A stretch of DNA of 64,000 nucleotides. Origin: an uncultured Trueperaceae bacterium. GTDB taxonomy: Bacteria > Deinococcota > Deinococci > Deinococcales > Trueperaceae. The position numbers and the translations under genes are program-made. The DNA lies in contig CALCHY010000162.1 of NCBI GenBank assembly GCA_937907415.1, positions 11,709-75,708 on the forward strand, read 5' to 3'. Below are positions 7,803 to 15,701 of the stretch, piece after piece. Under the pieces are notes generated by a model, which was not told the origin of the DNA, did no database searches, and saw only the letters and a program-made list of their open reading frames with translations. The stretch's first letter is position 1; every line of letters begins with the position of its first letter.

Positions 7803-9083
7803 CTACCGCAAGCTGTCAGCCCCTAGGTAAGGGCGCAGTGCGGTGGGGACGGTGACGCTGCCGTCCTGCTCCTGGTACGTCTCGACTAACGCTGCGATGG
7901 TGCGCGGGAACGCGAGCGCACTGCCGTTAAGGGTGTGAACGACTTCCGTCTTGCCCTTGCCCGCCGCGCCGCCCGGCCGCGCACGCGTGCGGAGGCGGTT
8001 AGCTTGGAACGCCTCCATGTTGCTGATGCTTGACACCTCCAGCCAGCGCTCCTGGCCTGGGCTCCACACCTCCAAGTCGTACTTCTTCGCCTGCGTGAAG
8101 CCAAGGTCGCCCGTGCACATCAGCAGGCGCCTATACGGCAGGCCGAGCTCTTCGAGCAGCGCCTCCGAGTGACGCGTCATCTCCTCCAAGGCCGCGTACG
8201 ACTCCTCGGGCGCCACGAACTGCACCATCTCAACCTTGTCGAACTGGTGCACGCGGTTGAGGCCGCGAACGTCCTTCCCGTGACTGCCGGCCTCGCGCCT
8301 GAAGCACGGCGTGAACGCCGTGTACTTGATGGGCAGCGCTGCTTGATCGAGGATCTCGTCGCGGTGCACGTTGGTGACGGGCACCTCCGACGTGGGAATG
8401 AGGAAGAAGCCGTCCGTCACCTCGTACATCTGCCCCTCCTTGTCAGGCAACTGGCCGGTGGCGGTGGCGGACGCCGCGTTCACCATCAGCGGCGGCACGA
8501 TCTCTGAGTAACCGGCGGCATCGAGGCGATCTAGGAAGTAGTTGCGCAAGGCCCTGACGAGGCGCGAACCCGTGCCCTTGAAGACGGGGAAACCCGCCCC
8601 TGCCACCTTGACGCCGGCGTCGAAGTCGACCCAACCGTGAGAAGTCAGGATGTCCCAGTGCGGGGCAGGCGCAAAACCGAAGTCGCGCTTGACGCCCCAC
8701 TCCTTGAAGACGACGTTGTCGTGCTCAGTCACCCCGTACGGCACGCTCTCATGAGGCAAGTTCGGGATCTCGAGGGAGAGCGCGTCAAGTTGAGTTTGCA
8801 GTGAGCGCTCGCGGTCCTCGAGCCGCTTGACTTCGTCGGACAAGGCGCTCATGGCGCTCATCAGCTCGGCGGCATCACGGCCCTCGCGCTTCAGTTGACC
8901 AACCAAGCGCGCGTTGGCGTTGCGCTGCGCTTGCCCCTCCTCGAGGTCGCGCTTGAGGATGCGGTACTCCTCATCGACCAGCAGCAGCCGGTCGAGGGCG
9001 AGGACGGCTTCTGGCATCTGCTTGGCTTGGATAGCGCGCCTGACGGCGGCCTGGTTCTCGCGAATGAAGCGCAGGTCGAGCAT
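7803..9083 (-). CDS. serS: Seryl-tRNA synthetase
   Basis: 426 residues from the ATG at 9083. An ATG three codons upstream (9092) overlaps the promoter hexamer TAGAAT and is rejected; family members begin MLDLRFIREN. An N-terminal tRNA-binding coiled coil (about 25-100) precedes the class II catalytic core. Motif 2 is seen as TPCFRREAGSHGKDVRGLNR, followed by HQFDKVEMV. Motif 3-type sequence is in the C-terminal half (TLNGSALAFPRTIAALVE). The enzyme charges tRNA(Ser) and the tRNA for selenocysteine where present. It converges on gatC and diverges from the HD-GYP gene. Confidence 0.97.
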   Translation of the reverse strand: MLDLRFIRENQAAVRRAIQAKQMPEAVLALDRLLLVDEEYRILKRDLEEGQAQRNANARLVGQLKREGRDAAELMSAMSALSDEVKRLEDRERSLQTQLDALSLEIPNLPHESVPYGVTEHDNVVFKEWGVKRDFGFAPAPHWDILTSHGWVDFDAGVKVAGAGFPVFKGTGSRLVRALRNYFLDRLDAAGYSEIVPPLMVNAASATATGQLPDKEGQMYEVTDGFFLIPTSEVPVTNVHRDEILDQAALPIKYTAFTPCFRREAGSHGKDVRGLNRVHQFDKVEMVQFVAPEESYAALEEMTRHSEALLEELGLPYRRLLMCTGDLGFTQAKKYDLEVWSPGQERWLEVSSISNMEAFQANRLRTRARPGGAAGKGKTEVVHTLNGSALAFPRTIAALVETYQEQDGSVTVPTALRPYLGADSLR

Positions 9084-9090
9084 GCCGGCC

Positions 9091-9096
9091 ATTCTA
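9091..9096 (-). promoter_or_regulatory. Leaderless-type -10 element (TAGAAT) for serS
   Basis: On the minus strand TAGAAT is followed by 7 nt and then the ATG at 9083. The hexamer overlaps the alternative ATG at 9092, so that ATG would lie upstream of any transcript started from it. Confidence 0.55.
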
Positions 9097-9217
9097 CCGA
9101 GGCGGCAGGCGTGAGGGCGGCTGGCTCAGATGACCAGTACCTCGCATCGTCACCCGGCTCCGCGCGGGTATGCTCGCCACACGGCCGCTCTGCCACTCAC
9201 GCGGCCGTAGGTGGTGA

Positions 9218-10312
9218 ATGTTCAAACGCATCTTCTCGAGCGGAGCTGGCGTCACGGCGCCAGACGCCCTGGCCTTCAACGAGGCCCTCGTTGGCGCCAG
9301 AACGCCACGGGGCCGCAGCGTTGAGGTACTCAAGGCGTTGCGCGCTGGGCTTGCTGGCGACGTGCGCGGCTACGTCGTGGCCGGCGACGGCAGCGCTGGT
9401 TACCGCTTCGAAGCGCAAGTCGGCTACTCTGACGCGCTGCTCGAGCTGACCCCGGCGAACGGGCCATGGCGTAGTCCCGGCCCGCGGATCGTGCCCAACT
9501 TAGTGGCAGAGCTGTTCACGAGCAACGACCCCGCGACGCGCTCCGACTATGGCGACCTGGGTATGCGTGACGCCACCAGCGCCCTCGTCGTGCCAGTGGT
9601 CGGGCGCTACGAGCGCTACGGGGCCCTTATCCTTCACCGCAACGGGCCGCCCGCCTTCAACGATGACGATCTGAAGCAAGCGACGCGCTGGGCGGCGGTC
9701 CTCGGCGAAGCGCACGGTCAGGCGCAAGAACTGCGGCTTGCCAAGCTTAGCCTCGTGCAGTTCACTCGCGCCTTCGTGCAGGCATTCGAGTCTTCCGATT
9801 TCGCGCAGTTAGGCCACGCGGAACGCGTGACCGCGTACGCCTTGGCACTCGGCCGCGCCCTTGGCGCTTCACGGGCACAGCTAGCCGACCTCTACTTCGC
9901 CGCCATGCTCCACGACATCGGCAAGCTAGGCAACGGCCTCGACCCGAGCATCGAGGACCTCGACCACCCGCAACGCGGAGCCAACATGGTGGCAGCCTCC
10001 GACCTCCTCGCGGCCTCCGCCGAGGGCATCCGCCACCACCACGAGGCGTGGGACGGCTCCGGCTTCCCGGACGGCCTCCGCAAGGAAGACATCCCGCTCC
10101 TCGCGCGGGTCGTGGCGGTAGCAGACGCCTTCGACCTGCTAAGCAGCGAACGCGGTCAGGCCCTCCCCTTGCGCGAGGTAGAGAAGGCGCTCGAGGCGCG
10201 CGCAGGCAAGACTCTCGACCCCGCCATCGTCTCACTACTGATGAACGTCCTCAGGCAGGGCCGGAGCACGCAAGAGTTGAGCTCCCTCAGCGACGGGGAC
10301 TTGCCCTTCTAA
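9218..10312 (+). CDS. GAF-like / HD-GYP domain protein
   Basis: 364 residues. A GAF-like sensory region (about 20-165) with VVPVVGRYERYGALILHR is followed by a helical linker and a C-terminal HD-GYP phosphodiesterase-type domain (about 180-345). The metal site includes LHDIGKLG with His232-Asp233, then HPQRG, and a HHHEAWDGSGFPDGL motif at 273-287. The signature GYP is GFP here. HD-GYP enzymes hydrolyse cyclic di-GMP and related dinucleotides, and the GAF part would sense a ligand or redox state. The remaining metal residues look intact, so activity is likely but unproven. The gene is divergent from serS, with a GGTGGTGA ribosome site just before the ATG. Confidence 0.85.
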   Translation: MFKRIFSSGAGVTAPDALAFNEALVGARTPRGRSVEVLKALRAGLAGDVRGYVVAGDGSAGYRFEAQVGYSDALLELTPANGPWRSPGPRIVPNLVAELFTSNDPATRSDYGDLGMRDATSALVVPVVGRYERYGALILHRNGPPAFNDDDLKQATRWAAVLGEAHGQAQELRLAKLSLVQFTRAFVQAFESSDFAQLGHAERVTAYALALGRALGASRAQLADLYFAAMLHDIGKLGNGLDPSIEDLDHPQRGANMVAASDLLAASAEGIRHHHEAWDGSGFPDGLRKEDIPLLARVVAVADAFDLLSSERGQALPLREVEKALEARAGKTLDPAIVSLLMNVLRQGRSTQELSSLSDGDLPF

Positions 10313-10353
10313 CGCCCGAGCCCAGCCTGACGGTCCCCGCACCGGCCCGGTGG

Positions 10354-10359
10354 TAGATT
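10354..10359 (+). promoter_or_regulatory. Leaderless-type -10 element (TAGATT)
   Basis: TAGATT ends 6 nt before the ATG at 10366, the spacing that recurs in this window. It supports a separate transcript for the unknown protein and folC. Confidence 0.5.
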
Positions 10360-10365
10360 GGCGCC

Positions 10366-11070
10366 ATGTCCGTCGAGGTCATGAGCTTCCGCCTGACGTA
10401 CCGCGGCAAACCGGCCGGGACTCAGGTTCTCAAGATGGAACAGCGTGGCCGCCACACGCAGTTGGAGGGTCGCTCGCAGTTCCAGGGGGCGCTCGGCAAC
10501 GCCACCGTGGTGCAGCGCAGCCGGTCCCACGCGCAACGCTTCTTCTCCTTGCGTTACCTAGAGACGACGCAGGACCGCAACGACAACCGGAGTTTCGACG
10601 TCACGTTCGACGCCCAAACGGGTCTGGTGTCGGCCGTGAAGGGCCCCAAGGATCAGGCGAGCATGCCTTACGTCGCGCCCTACCGCGACCCACTTGGCTT
10701 GCTTCACGAGTTGCGCTCGCTCGAGGCCTTGAACCAGCCAGCCGTAGTGCCCATGCTCGGCAAGGACGTGAGCGTCCAGTTCGCTGGTGAGGTGGACCTC
10801 GACACGGCGTTCGGGAAGAAGCGGGCGCGCGCCTACTTGTTGCACCCTGGGCAGAGCGTCGTCTACGTTGACGTCGCTGCCCCGCACCACATCCTCAAAC
10901 TCACGCAGCGCCTAGCAGAAGGCCACCTCGATGCCGTGCTGATCAAGCTCGCCAGCGAGGCGTCGCTCGAACCGTTCGGCGAGACGCCAGAGCCGCGCAA
11001 GGGTCAAGCGGCGCGCGGCAAGGGCGAGCGGCCTGCGAAGCGTCGGCCACGCAGGCGGCGGCGCAGCTGA
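10366..11070 (+). CDS. Conserved-looking unknown protein with basic tail
   Basis: 234 residues, not firmly recognised. It has no signal peptide. The first 200 residues look like a continuous antiparallel beta protein built from strands such as MSFRLTYRGKPAGTQVLKME and RSFDVTFDAQTGLVSAVKG, reminiscent of DUF3108-like lipid or outer-membrane-related folds, but lacking their secretion signal. The last 25 residues are a highly basic Arg/Lys tail that could bind nucleic acid or membranes. The gene has its own promoter-like element and is followed 16 nt later by folC. No function is assigned. Confidence 0.6.
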   Translation: MSVEVMSFRLTYRGKPAGTQVLKMEQRGRHTQLEGRSQFQGALGNATVVQRSRSHAQRFFSLRYLETTQDRNDNRSFDVTFDAQTGLVSAVKGPKDQASMPYVAPYRDPLGLLHELRSLEALNQPAVVPMLGKDVSVQFAGEVDLDTAFGKKRARAYLLHPGQSVVYVDVAAPHHILKLTQRLAEGHLDAVLIKLASEASLEPFGETPEPRKGQAARGKGERPAKRRPRRRRRS

Positions 11071-11086
11071 CCACCTGCCTGGTGCC

Positions 11087-12406
11087 GTGACGACAACGCT
11101 CAGTTACCAAGCAGCCCTCGACTGGCTCTTCACGCGGACTAGGGCGGGCGCGCCACGCACTAGCGCGCGCGCCACGCAGCTACTGGCGAGCATGCGGCTA
11201 GCGCCGCCGCCCCTCACGGCCGTGGTGGTGGGCACCAACGGCAAGGGCAGCGTGACGACCATGCTCGCTAGTGGACTATCGGCTAGCGGCATGCGAACCG
11301 GGCGCTTCCTCTCCCCGCATGTCGAGGCGTTCGAGGAGCGCATCTCGGTGGACGGCAAGCCCGTGACGCGCGAGGCCGTCGTGGAGTTCGTAGCGACCGC
11401 CCGCGCGCTAGACGCTGTCTGGCCGTTCGGTGAGGAGACGAGGCCCGCGTTCTTCGAGTGGACTTTGGCATTAGCGCTCAGCGAGTTCGCTAAGGCCGGC
11501 ACGAGCGCAGGGGTGCTAGAGGCTGGCGTCGGCGGCGGTCACGACGCCACGCGCGCCGTCGATCCCGTAAGCCTCACGGTGCTGACCAACGTCGACCTCG
11601 ATCACCTCGATGCGCTAGGGCCCACCTTGGAAACCATCGCCCAAGACAAGGTTGGCGCTTTCCGCCAGGGCGTGCCGGTCGTGTGCGGCGCGGAGCAGCC
11701 GGAAGTCGTGGCGCTCGTCAAGGAGGCGGCCAGGGCGCTAGGTGCGCCGCTTTACCTAGACGCCCCGAGCGCCGCTGACGCGCAGTCCAGCATCTTCACG
11801 TTGCCCCCTGCGATCGCCGCCGCACTGGCGCACCCTGGCCCCACCAGCGGCATACACCAAGCGAACCGCCGCGCCAACGCACGCTTGGCCGCGGCTGGGT
11901 TGAGGTTGCTCGGCGCCGACGAGGCCGCCGTTGCTGCTGGGCTGGGTGCGCCTTCCCTACCGGCGCGGCTCGAGCGCTTCAGCTTGCCTTGCCCAAGCGC
12001 AGGCAAGCCCGACGTGCTCGTGGTCCTCGACGGTGCGCACGATCCCGCCGCGGCACGCAGGCTAGTCGCCGAGTTACCTGCTGGCTACGTGCTCGTCTTC
12101 GGGTCGCTCGCCCGCAAGCAGGGGGCTCAGGTCTTGCAGGCGCTAGTAGAAGGCGCTCACGAGGTCATCGTCACGGAGGCGGCGCACGGCGAAGGGGCGC
12201 CACCTCACCTTGGCGCGCGCACGTTCGTAGCCGACACGGAAGCAGCCCTCGACCTGGCCCTAACCACGGCGGCGAGCACGGAGGAGCCGCGCACCGTGCT
12301 CATAGCGGGCTCCCTCTACCTGGCTGGCCTCGTTCGGCCGCTACTGCGCGCTAGGGGCAGGCGCCTCCCAGACGCGTGGGAGGCCGACGAGCAGTACGTG
12401 GGTTAG
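11087..12406 (+). CDS. folC: Folylpolyglutamate synthase / dihydrofolate synthase
   Basis: 439 residues from a GTG start. Mur-ligase-family enzyme adding glutamate to dihydropteroate and/or folates with ATP. The P-loop GTNGKGSVTTM is near residues 48-58. It is followed by the SPHVEAFEERISVDG folate-loop segment, the VLEAGVGGGHDATR and LTNVDLDHLDALGPTLETIA motifs, and a C-terminal domain with VVLDGAHDPAAARRL. Length is typical. The stop codon overlaps the stop of the convergent pilT gene (bases 12403-12406), leaving no room for a terminator. Confidence 0.95.
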   Translation: MTTTLSYQAALDWLFTRTRAGAPRTSARATQLLASMRLAPPPLTAVVVGTNGKGSVTTMLASGLSASGMRTGRFLSPHVEAFEERISVDGKPVTREAVVEFVATARALDAVWPFGEETRPAFFEWTLALALSEFAKAGTSAGVLEAGVGGGHDATRAVDPVSLTVLTNVDLDHLDALGPTLETIAQDKVGAFRQGVPVVCGAEQPEVVALVKEAARALGAPLYLDAPSAADAQSSIFTLPPAIAAALAHPGPTSGIHQANRRANARLAAAGLRLLGADEAAVAAGLGAPSLPARLERFSLPCPSAGKPDVLVVLDGAHDPAAARRLVAELPAGYVLVFGSLARKQGAQVLQALVEGAHEVIVTEAAHGEGAPPHLGARTFVADTEAALDLALTTAASTEEPRTVLIAGSLYLAGLVRPLLRARGRRLPDAWEADEQYVG

Positions 12407-13569
12407 CGCCGGTAGCTGGAGCGCGACTTGGTGAGGCCACTCACCTCATCGTGGTCGTCCATGCCGAGACCGCCCTGGCGCTGCGTGACCATGAGGCGGA
12501 ACTCGTGCGGACTGGTCGCCGTGAAGGTGGCGTCCTCCATGGTTATGCGCCCGGCCAAGTACAGCTCGACGAGGTGCTGATCGAAGGTCTGCATGCCGCG
12601 CAGGTTGTCTTGCATCAGCGCTTCCTTGATGAGCGGCGTCTTCTCCTCGTCCTTGATGTAGTCGCGGATGAGCGGCGTGTTGATGAGCACTTCGAGGGCG
12701 AGCACGCGGCCGGAGTCGTCAGAACTACCGAGCAGGCGCTGGCTAAGGATTCCTAGCAGCGACTCGGCTAGCAAGATCCGGATCTGATCGCGTTCGTGCG
12801 GCGGGAAGAAGTCGATGATCCGGTTGACGGTCCTGATGGTGTCGAGCGTGTGGAGCGTGCTGAACACCAGGTGGCCGGTCTGCGCGGCGGAGATCGCCGC
12901 CTCGACGGTCTCCTTGTCACGCATCTCACCGACCATGATCACGTCTGGGTCTTGGCGCATGGCGAACTTGAGCGCGCCGACGAAGTCGGCCGTGTCGAGC
13001 CCGATCTCGCGCTGGATGACGAGGCTCTTCTGATTGCGGTGGAGGATCTCGATGGGGTCCTCGATCGTGATGATGTTGCGCGCGAAACGGCGGTTGATGA
13101 AGTCGACCATGGCAGCCAAGGTCGTCGTCTTGCCGGAGCCCGTTGGGCCGGTGACGAGCACGAGACCGCGCGGCTGACTAGCTAAGTCGGTGACGACGCC
13201 GCCAGGCAGCCCAAGCGACTCGAAGCTGGGGATGGCGTCGCGGATGACGCGCATGACCACGCCAACGGAGCCGCGTTGGCGCAGCACGTTGCAGCGGAAG
13301 CGCGCCACGTTCGGGATGGTGAACGCGAAGTCGACCTCGTGCCTGTGCCTGAACAGTTCACGTTGCGTCTCGCTCATCATGGCGAGCGCGATCTGCTCGG
13401 TCTGCTCAGGGGTGAGGGTCGGCACGCCCTCGAACGGGTAGAGCTCACCGTCTATCCGCATGAAAGGAGGGGCGCCCGCCTGCAAGTGGATGTCGGAAGC
13501 GCCCTTCACCACGATGTTGCGTAGGACGTCGGCTATCCGGATGCCGCGGCTACCGTTGGCGTCGGTCAT
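12403..13569 (-). CDS. pilT: Type IV pilus twitching-motility ATPase PilT
   Basis: 388 residues from ATG 13569 (MTDANG). A TTG at 13584 is also in frame but lies inside the leader mini-ORF. The PilT N-domain begins VLRNIVVKGASDIHLQAG. Walker A GPTGSGKTTT is at 141-150, followed by an Asp box (IEDPIEI), Walker B with the His box (RQDPDVIMVGEMRD, GHLVFSTLHT) and the SQRLL segment typical of PilT. It powers pilus retraction at the inner membrane, and the partner PilB is not in this window. The start codon overlaps the stop of a nine-codon leader ORF (ATGA), so translation may be coupled to it. Confidence 0.95.
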   Translation of the reverse strand: MTDANGSRGIRIADVLRNIVVKGASDIHLQAGAPPFMRIDGELYPFEGVPTLTPEQTEQIALAMMSETQRELFRHRHEVDFAFTIPNVARFRCNVLRQRGSVGVVMRVIRDAIPSFESLGLPGGVVTDLASQPRGLVLVTGPTGSGKTTTLAAMVDFINRRFARNIITIEDPIEILHRNQKSLVIQREIGLDTADFVGALKFAMRQDPDVIMVGEMRDKETVEAAISAAQTGHLVFSTLHTLDTIRTVNRIIDFFPPHERDQIRILLAESLLGILSQRLLGSSDDSGRVLALEVLINTPLIRDYIKDEEKTPLIKEALMQDNLRGMQTFDQHLVELYLAGRITMEDATFTATSPHEFRLMVTQRQGGLGMDDHDEVSGLTKSRSSYRR

Positions 13570-13595
13570 AGCGCTCTGCCACAAGTTCGCATCAT
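13566..13595 (-). CDS. Leader mini-ORF overlapping the pilT start (putative)
   Basis: Nine codons (MMRTCGRAL, then TGA) start at an ATG 6 nt after a TAGACT -10 element. They end with a TGA at 13568-13566 that shares bases with the pilT ATG at 13569. If transcription starts where the element predicts, this ATG is the first codon of the message and pilT is read by re-initiation. No homologue is known to me. It is supported only by position and spacing. Confidence 0.4.
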   Translation of the reverse strand: MMRTCGRAL

Positions 13596-13601
13596 GCCGT
13601 C

Positions 13602-13607
13602 AGTCTA
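13602..13607 (-). promoter_or_regulatory. Leaderless-type -10 element (TAGACT) upstream of pilT
   Basis: TAGACT lies 6 nt before the ATG of the leader mini-ORF (13595) and 32 nt before the pilT ATG at 13569. The same hexamer with 6-8 nt spacing occurs before bamA and sufS. Confidence 0.45.
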
Positions 13608-13657
13608 GGTTCCAGCGGCTGTCTAGGAGTGTGACATACCGCGCGGCCATGCTTGCC

Positions 13658-14443
13658 TCACAGGATCTTGGAGAGGAACGCCCTCGTACGCGCCTCGTGC
13701 GGGTTCGAGAAGAAGTGCTCGGGGCTGCCGACTTCCACTATCTGCCCTGCGTCCATGAAGATGACGCGATCACCGACCTCCCGCGCGAAGCCCATCTCGT
13801 GCGTCACGACGACCATCGTCATGCCTTCCTTGGCGAGGTTGACCATCACTTGCAGCACCTCGCCGATCACCTCCGGGTCGAGCGCGCTCGTCGGCTCGTC
13901 GAACAGCATGACTTTCGGCTCCATGGTGAGGGAGCGGGCGATGGCGACGCGCTGCTGCTGACCACCGGAGAGTTGGCCGGGGTACTTGTGCGCCTGCTCA
14001 GGGATGCCGACCTTCTGGAGGAAGTAGCGCGCGCGCTCCTCCGCCTTCGACTTCTTCCACTTGCGTACGCGGATCGGCGCGAGCGTGATGTTGTCGAGGA
14101 CCGTCAAGTGCGGGAAGAGGTTGAACGACTGGAACACCATCCCCGTCTCGCGCCTGATCTGGTCGATGGCACGCACGTCGTCGGTTAGTTCGACGCCGTC
14201 CACGACGATCTTGCCCTGCTGGTGCTCCTCGAGGCGGTTGATGCAGCGGATGAGCGTCGACTTCCCGGAACCTGACGGCCCGATGATCACGACGACCTCG
14301 CCCTTGTTGACGGACAGCGAGATGTCGCGGAGGACGTGGAACTCACCGAACCACTTGTTGAGGCCCTCGATGTCGATGATCGTCTCGCCGGTCGTGGGCG
14401 AGTCGGCGCGGACAGAGCTGGGCGCGCTGGCTAGGTCACTCAC
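13658..14443 (-). CDS. aapP: General amino-acid ABC transporter ATP-binding protein (AapP-like)
   Basis: 261 residues from a GTG with a strong GGAGGTAA ribosome site. It has complete ABC ATPase motifs: Walker [11 protein letters not shown]-loop in [16 protein letters not shown], signature [15 protein letters not shown], Walker [15 protein letters not shown] and the H-switch VVVTHEMGF. It belongs to the polar amino-acid (GlnQ/AapP) class and energises the two upstream permeases from the cytoplasmic face. It is the last gene of the aapJQMP run, about 40 nt after aapM. Confidence 0.93.
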   Translation of the reverse strand: MSDLASAPSSVRADSPTTGETIIDIEGLNKWFGEFHVLRDISLSVNKGEVVVIIGPSGSGKSTLIRCINRLEEHQQGKIVVDGVELTDDVRAIDQIRRETGMVFQSFNLFPHLTVLDNITLAPIRVRKWKKSKAEERARYFLQKVGIPEQAHKYPGQLSGGQQQRVAIARSLTMEPKVMLFDEPTSALDPEVIGEVLQVMVNLAKEGMTMVVVTHEMGFAREVGDRVIFMDAGQIVEVGSPEHFFSNPHEARTRAFLSKIL

Positions 14444-14482
14444 GCGTTACCTCCGGTGGTGTGAATGGTACCGCGCGCACCG

Positions 14483-15700
14483 TCACCGCTCGCCCACGCC
14501 CAGCCGGCGTTCGAGCTGGCGGCTGGCCAACGACATGCGGTACGCGAAGAAGAAGTAGATACTGGCGATGAACAAGAACGTCTCTAGTTTGACGCCTCCG
14601 GTGATGAGCAACGCCTCAGGTTGTCCAGACACGATGTCTCCCACCTTGAAGAAGTCTACGAGCCCGACTATGAAGACTAGCGACGTGTCCTTGAAGAGGC
14701 CGATGGCCTGACCGACGATGGCCGGGATGACGGCCCTGAGCGCCTGCGGGAGGACGATGAGGAGAGTAGTCTGCCAGGCGGACAAGCCAAGCGCGCGCGC
14801 CGCCTCGCCCTGCCCGCGCGGTACGGCTTGCAGCCCGCCGCGCACGTTCTCGGCCATGTAAGCGGCCGAGAAGAGCGTGATGGCCACGTACGCGCGCATG
14901 ATGGCTGGGAGCGAGTTGGCGTCCACGTTCAAGATGAGCGGCAACAGGAGCGAGGCGATGAACAACCACATGATGAGCGGCGCGCCACGCACGATCTCGA
15001 TGAAGCCGATGCAGATGTACTTGATGGCGGGCAGCTTGCTATTGCGGCCCAACGCCAGGGCGATGCCGAGCGGGAAGCTAGGCACGATGCCGGTGAAGAG
15101 GATCAGGGTGAGAAGGAACCCGCCCCAGTCGCGCACGGGCACCTTCGTCATGGGTCCAGCCGCCGTGAAGCCAGCCAGCACCAGGTAGCCGAAGACCAGC
15201 CACGCGCCCCACGCCCACGGCAACTGCTTGACGGTGCTCTTTGGCCAGCGCGACCCAAGCCCATACCCGATGGCACCGAGAACGAACACCATGGGCCATA
15301 GGAAGCGGACGGATGGCCAGAACACGATGGCGATCAGCGCCACGACCGCCACGAACGCCTGCAGCGCCACGAAAGCGCTACCGACGATCGACTTGCGGCC
15401 CCCTGCGCCAGCCATGACGCCCATGAGCCCGAGCATGGTGCCGATGGCTAGGAGCGGACGCCACAGGAACTCGGTCGGGTAGCGGTAGGCGCCGAAGAGT
15501 TTCATGTTGCGCCACACTTGGCCCCACGAGGCCTCGATGAAGACGAAGTTGATGAGGTTGTAACCCGCCCACACGACCAACACGGCCGAGAGCAGCGTGA
15601 GGATCGTGTTGAACGGGCCGCTGAAGAGGTTGCGGCGCATCCAGTAACCGGCGGTCTGCGTCTTGACTGGGGCCGGGCGTGGGGGGATCACGACTGACAT
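14483..15700 (-). CDS. aapM: General amino-acid ABC transporter permease (AapM-like)
   Basis: 405 residues from ATG 15700, one base after the aapQ stop; the longer in-frame extension only re-reads aapQ. An N-terminal helix (about 30-50) and several further helices precede the His/Glu/Gln/Arg-family permease domain in the C-terminal 200 residues. The EAA loop reads GQGEAARALGLSAWQTTLLIVLPQALR. The SBP and ATPase of the same class in the operon fix the assignment as AapM/BztC-like. It forms the inner-membrane channel with AapQ. Confidence 0.92.
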   Translation of the reverse strand: MSVVIPPRPAPVKTQTAGYWMRRNLFSGPFNTILTLLSAVLVVWAGYNLINFVFIEASWGQVWRNMKLFGAYRYPTEFLWRPLLAIGTMLGLMGVMAGAGGRKSIVGSAFVALQAFVAVVALIAIVFWPSVRFLWPMVFVLGAIGYGLGSRWPKSTVKQLPWAWGAWLVFGYLVLAGFTAAGPMTKVPVRDWGGFLLTLILFTGIVPSFPLGIALALGRNSKLPAIKYICIGFIEIVRGAPLIMWLFIASLLLPLILNVDANSLPAIMRAYVAITLFSAAYMAENVRGGLQAVPRGQGEAARALGLSAWQTTLLIVLPQALRAVIPAIVGQAIGLFKDTSLVFIVGLVDFFKVGDIVSGQPEALLITGGVKLETFLFIASIYFFFAYRMSLASRQLERRLGVGER

Positions 15701-15701
15701 A

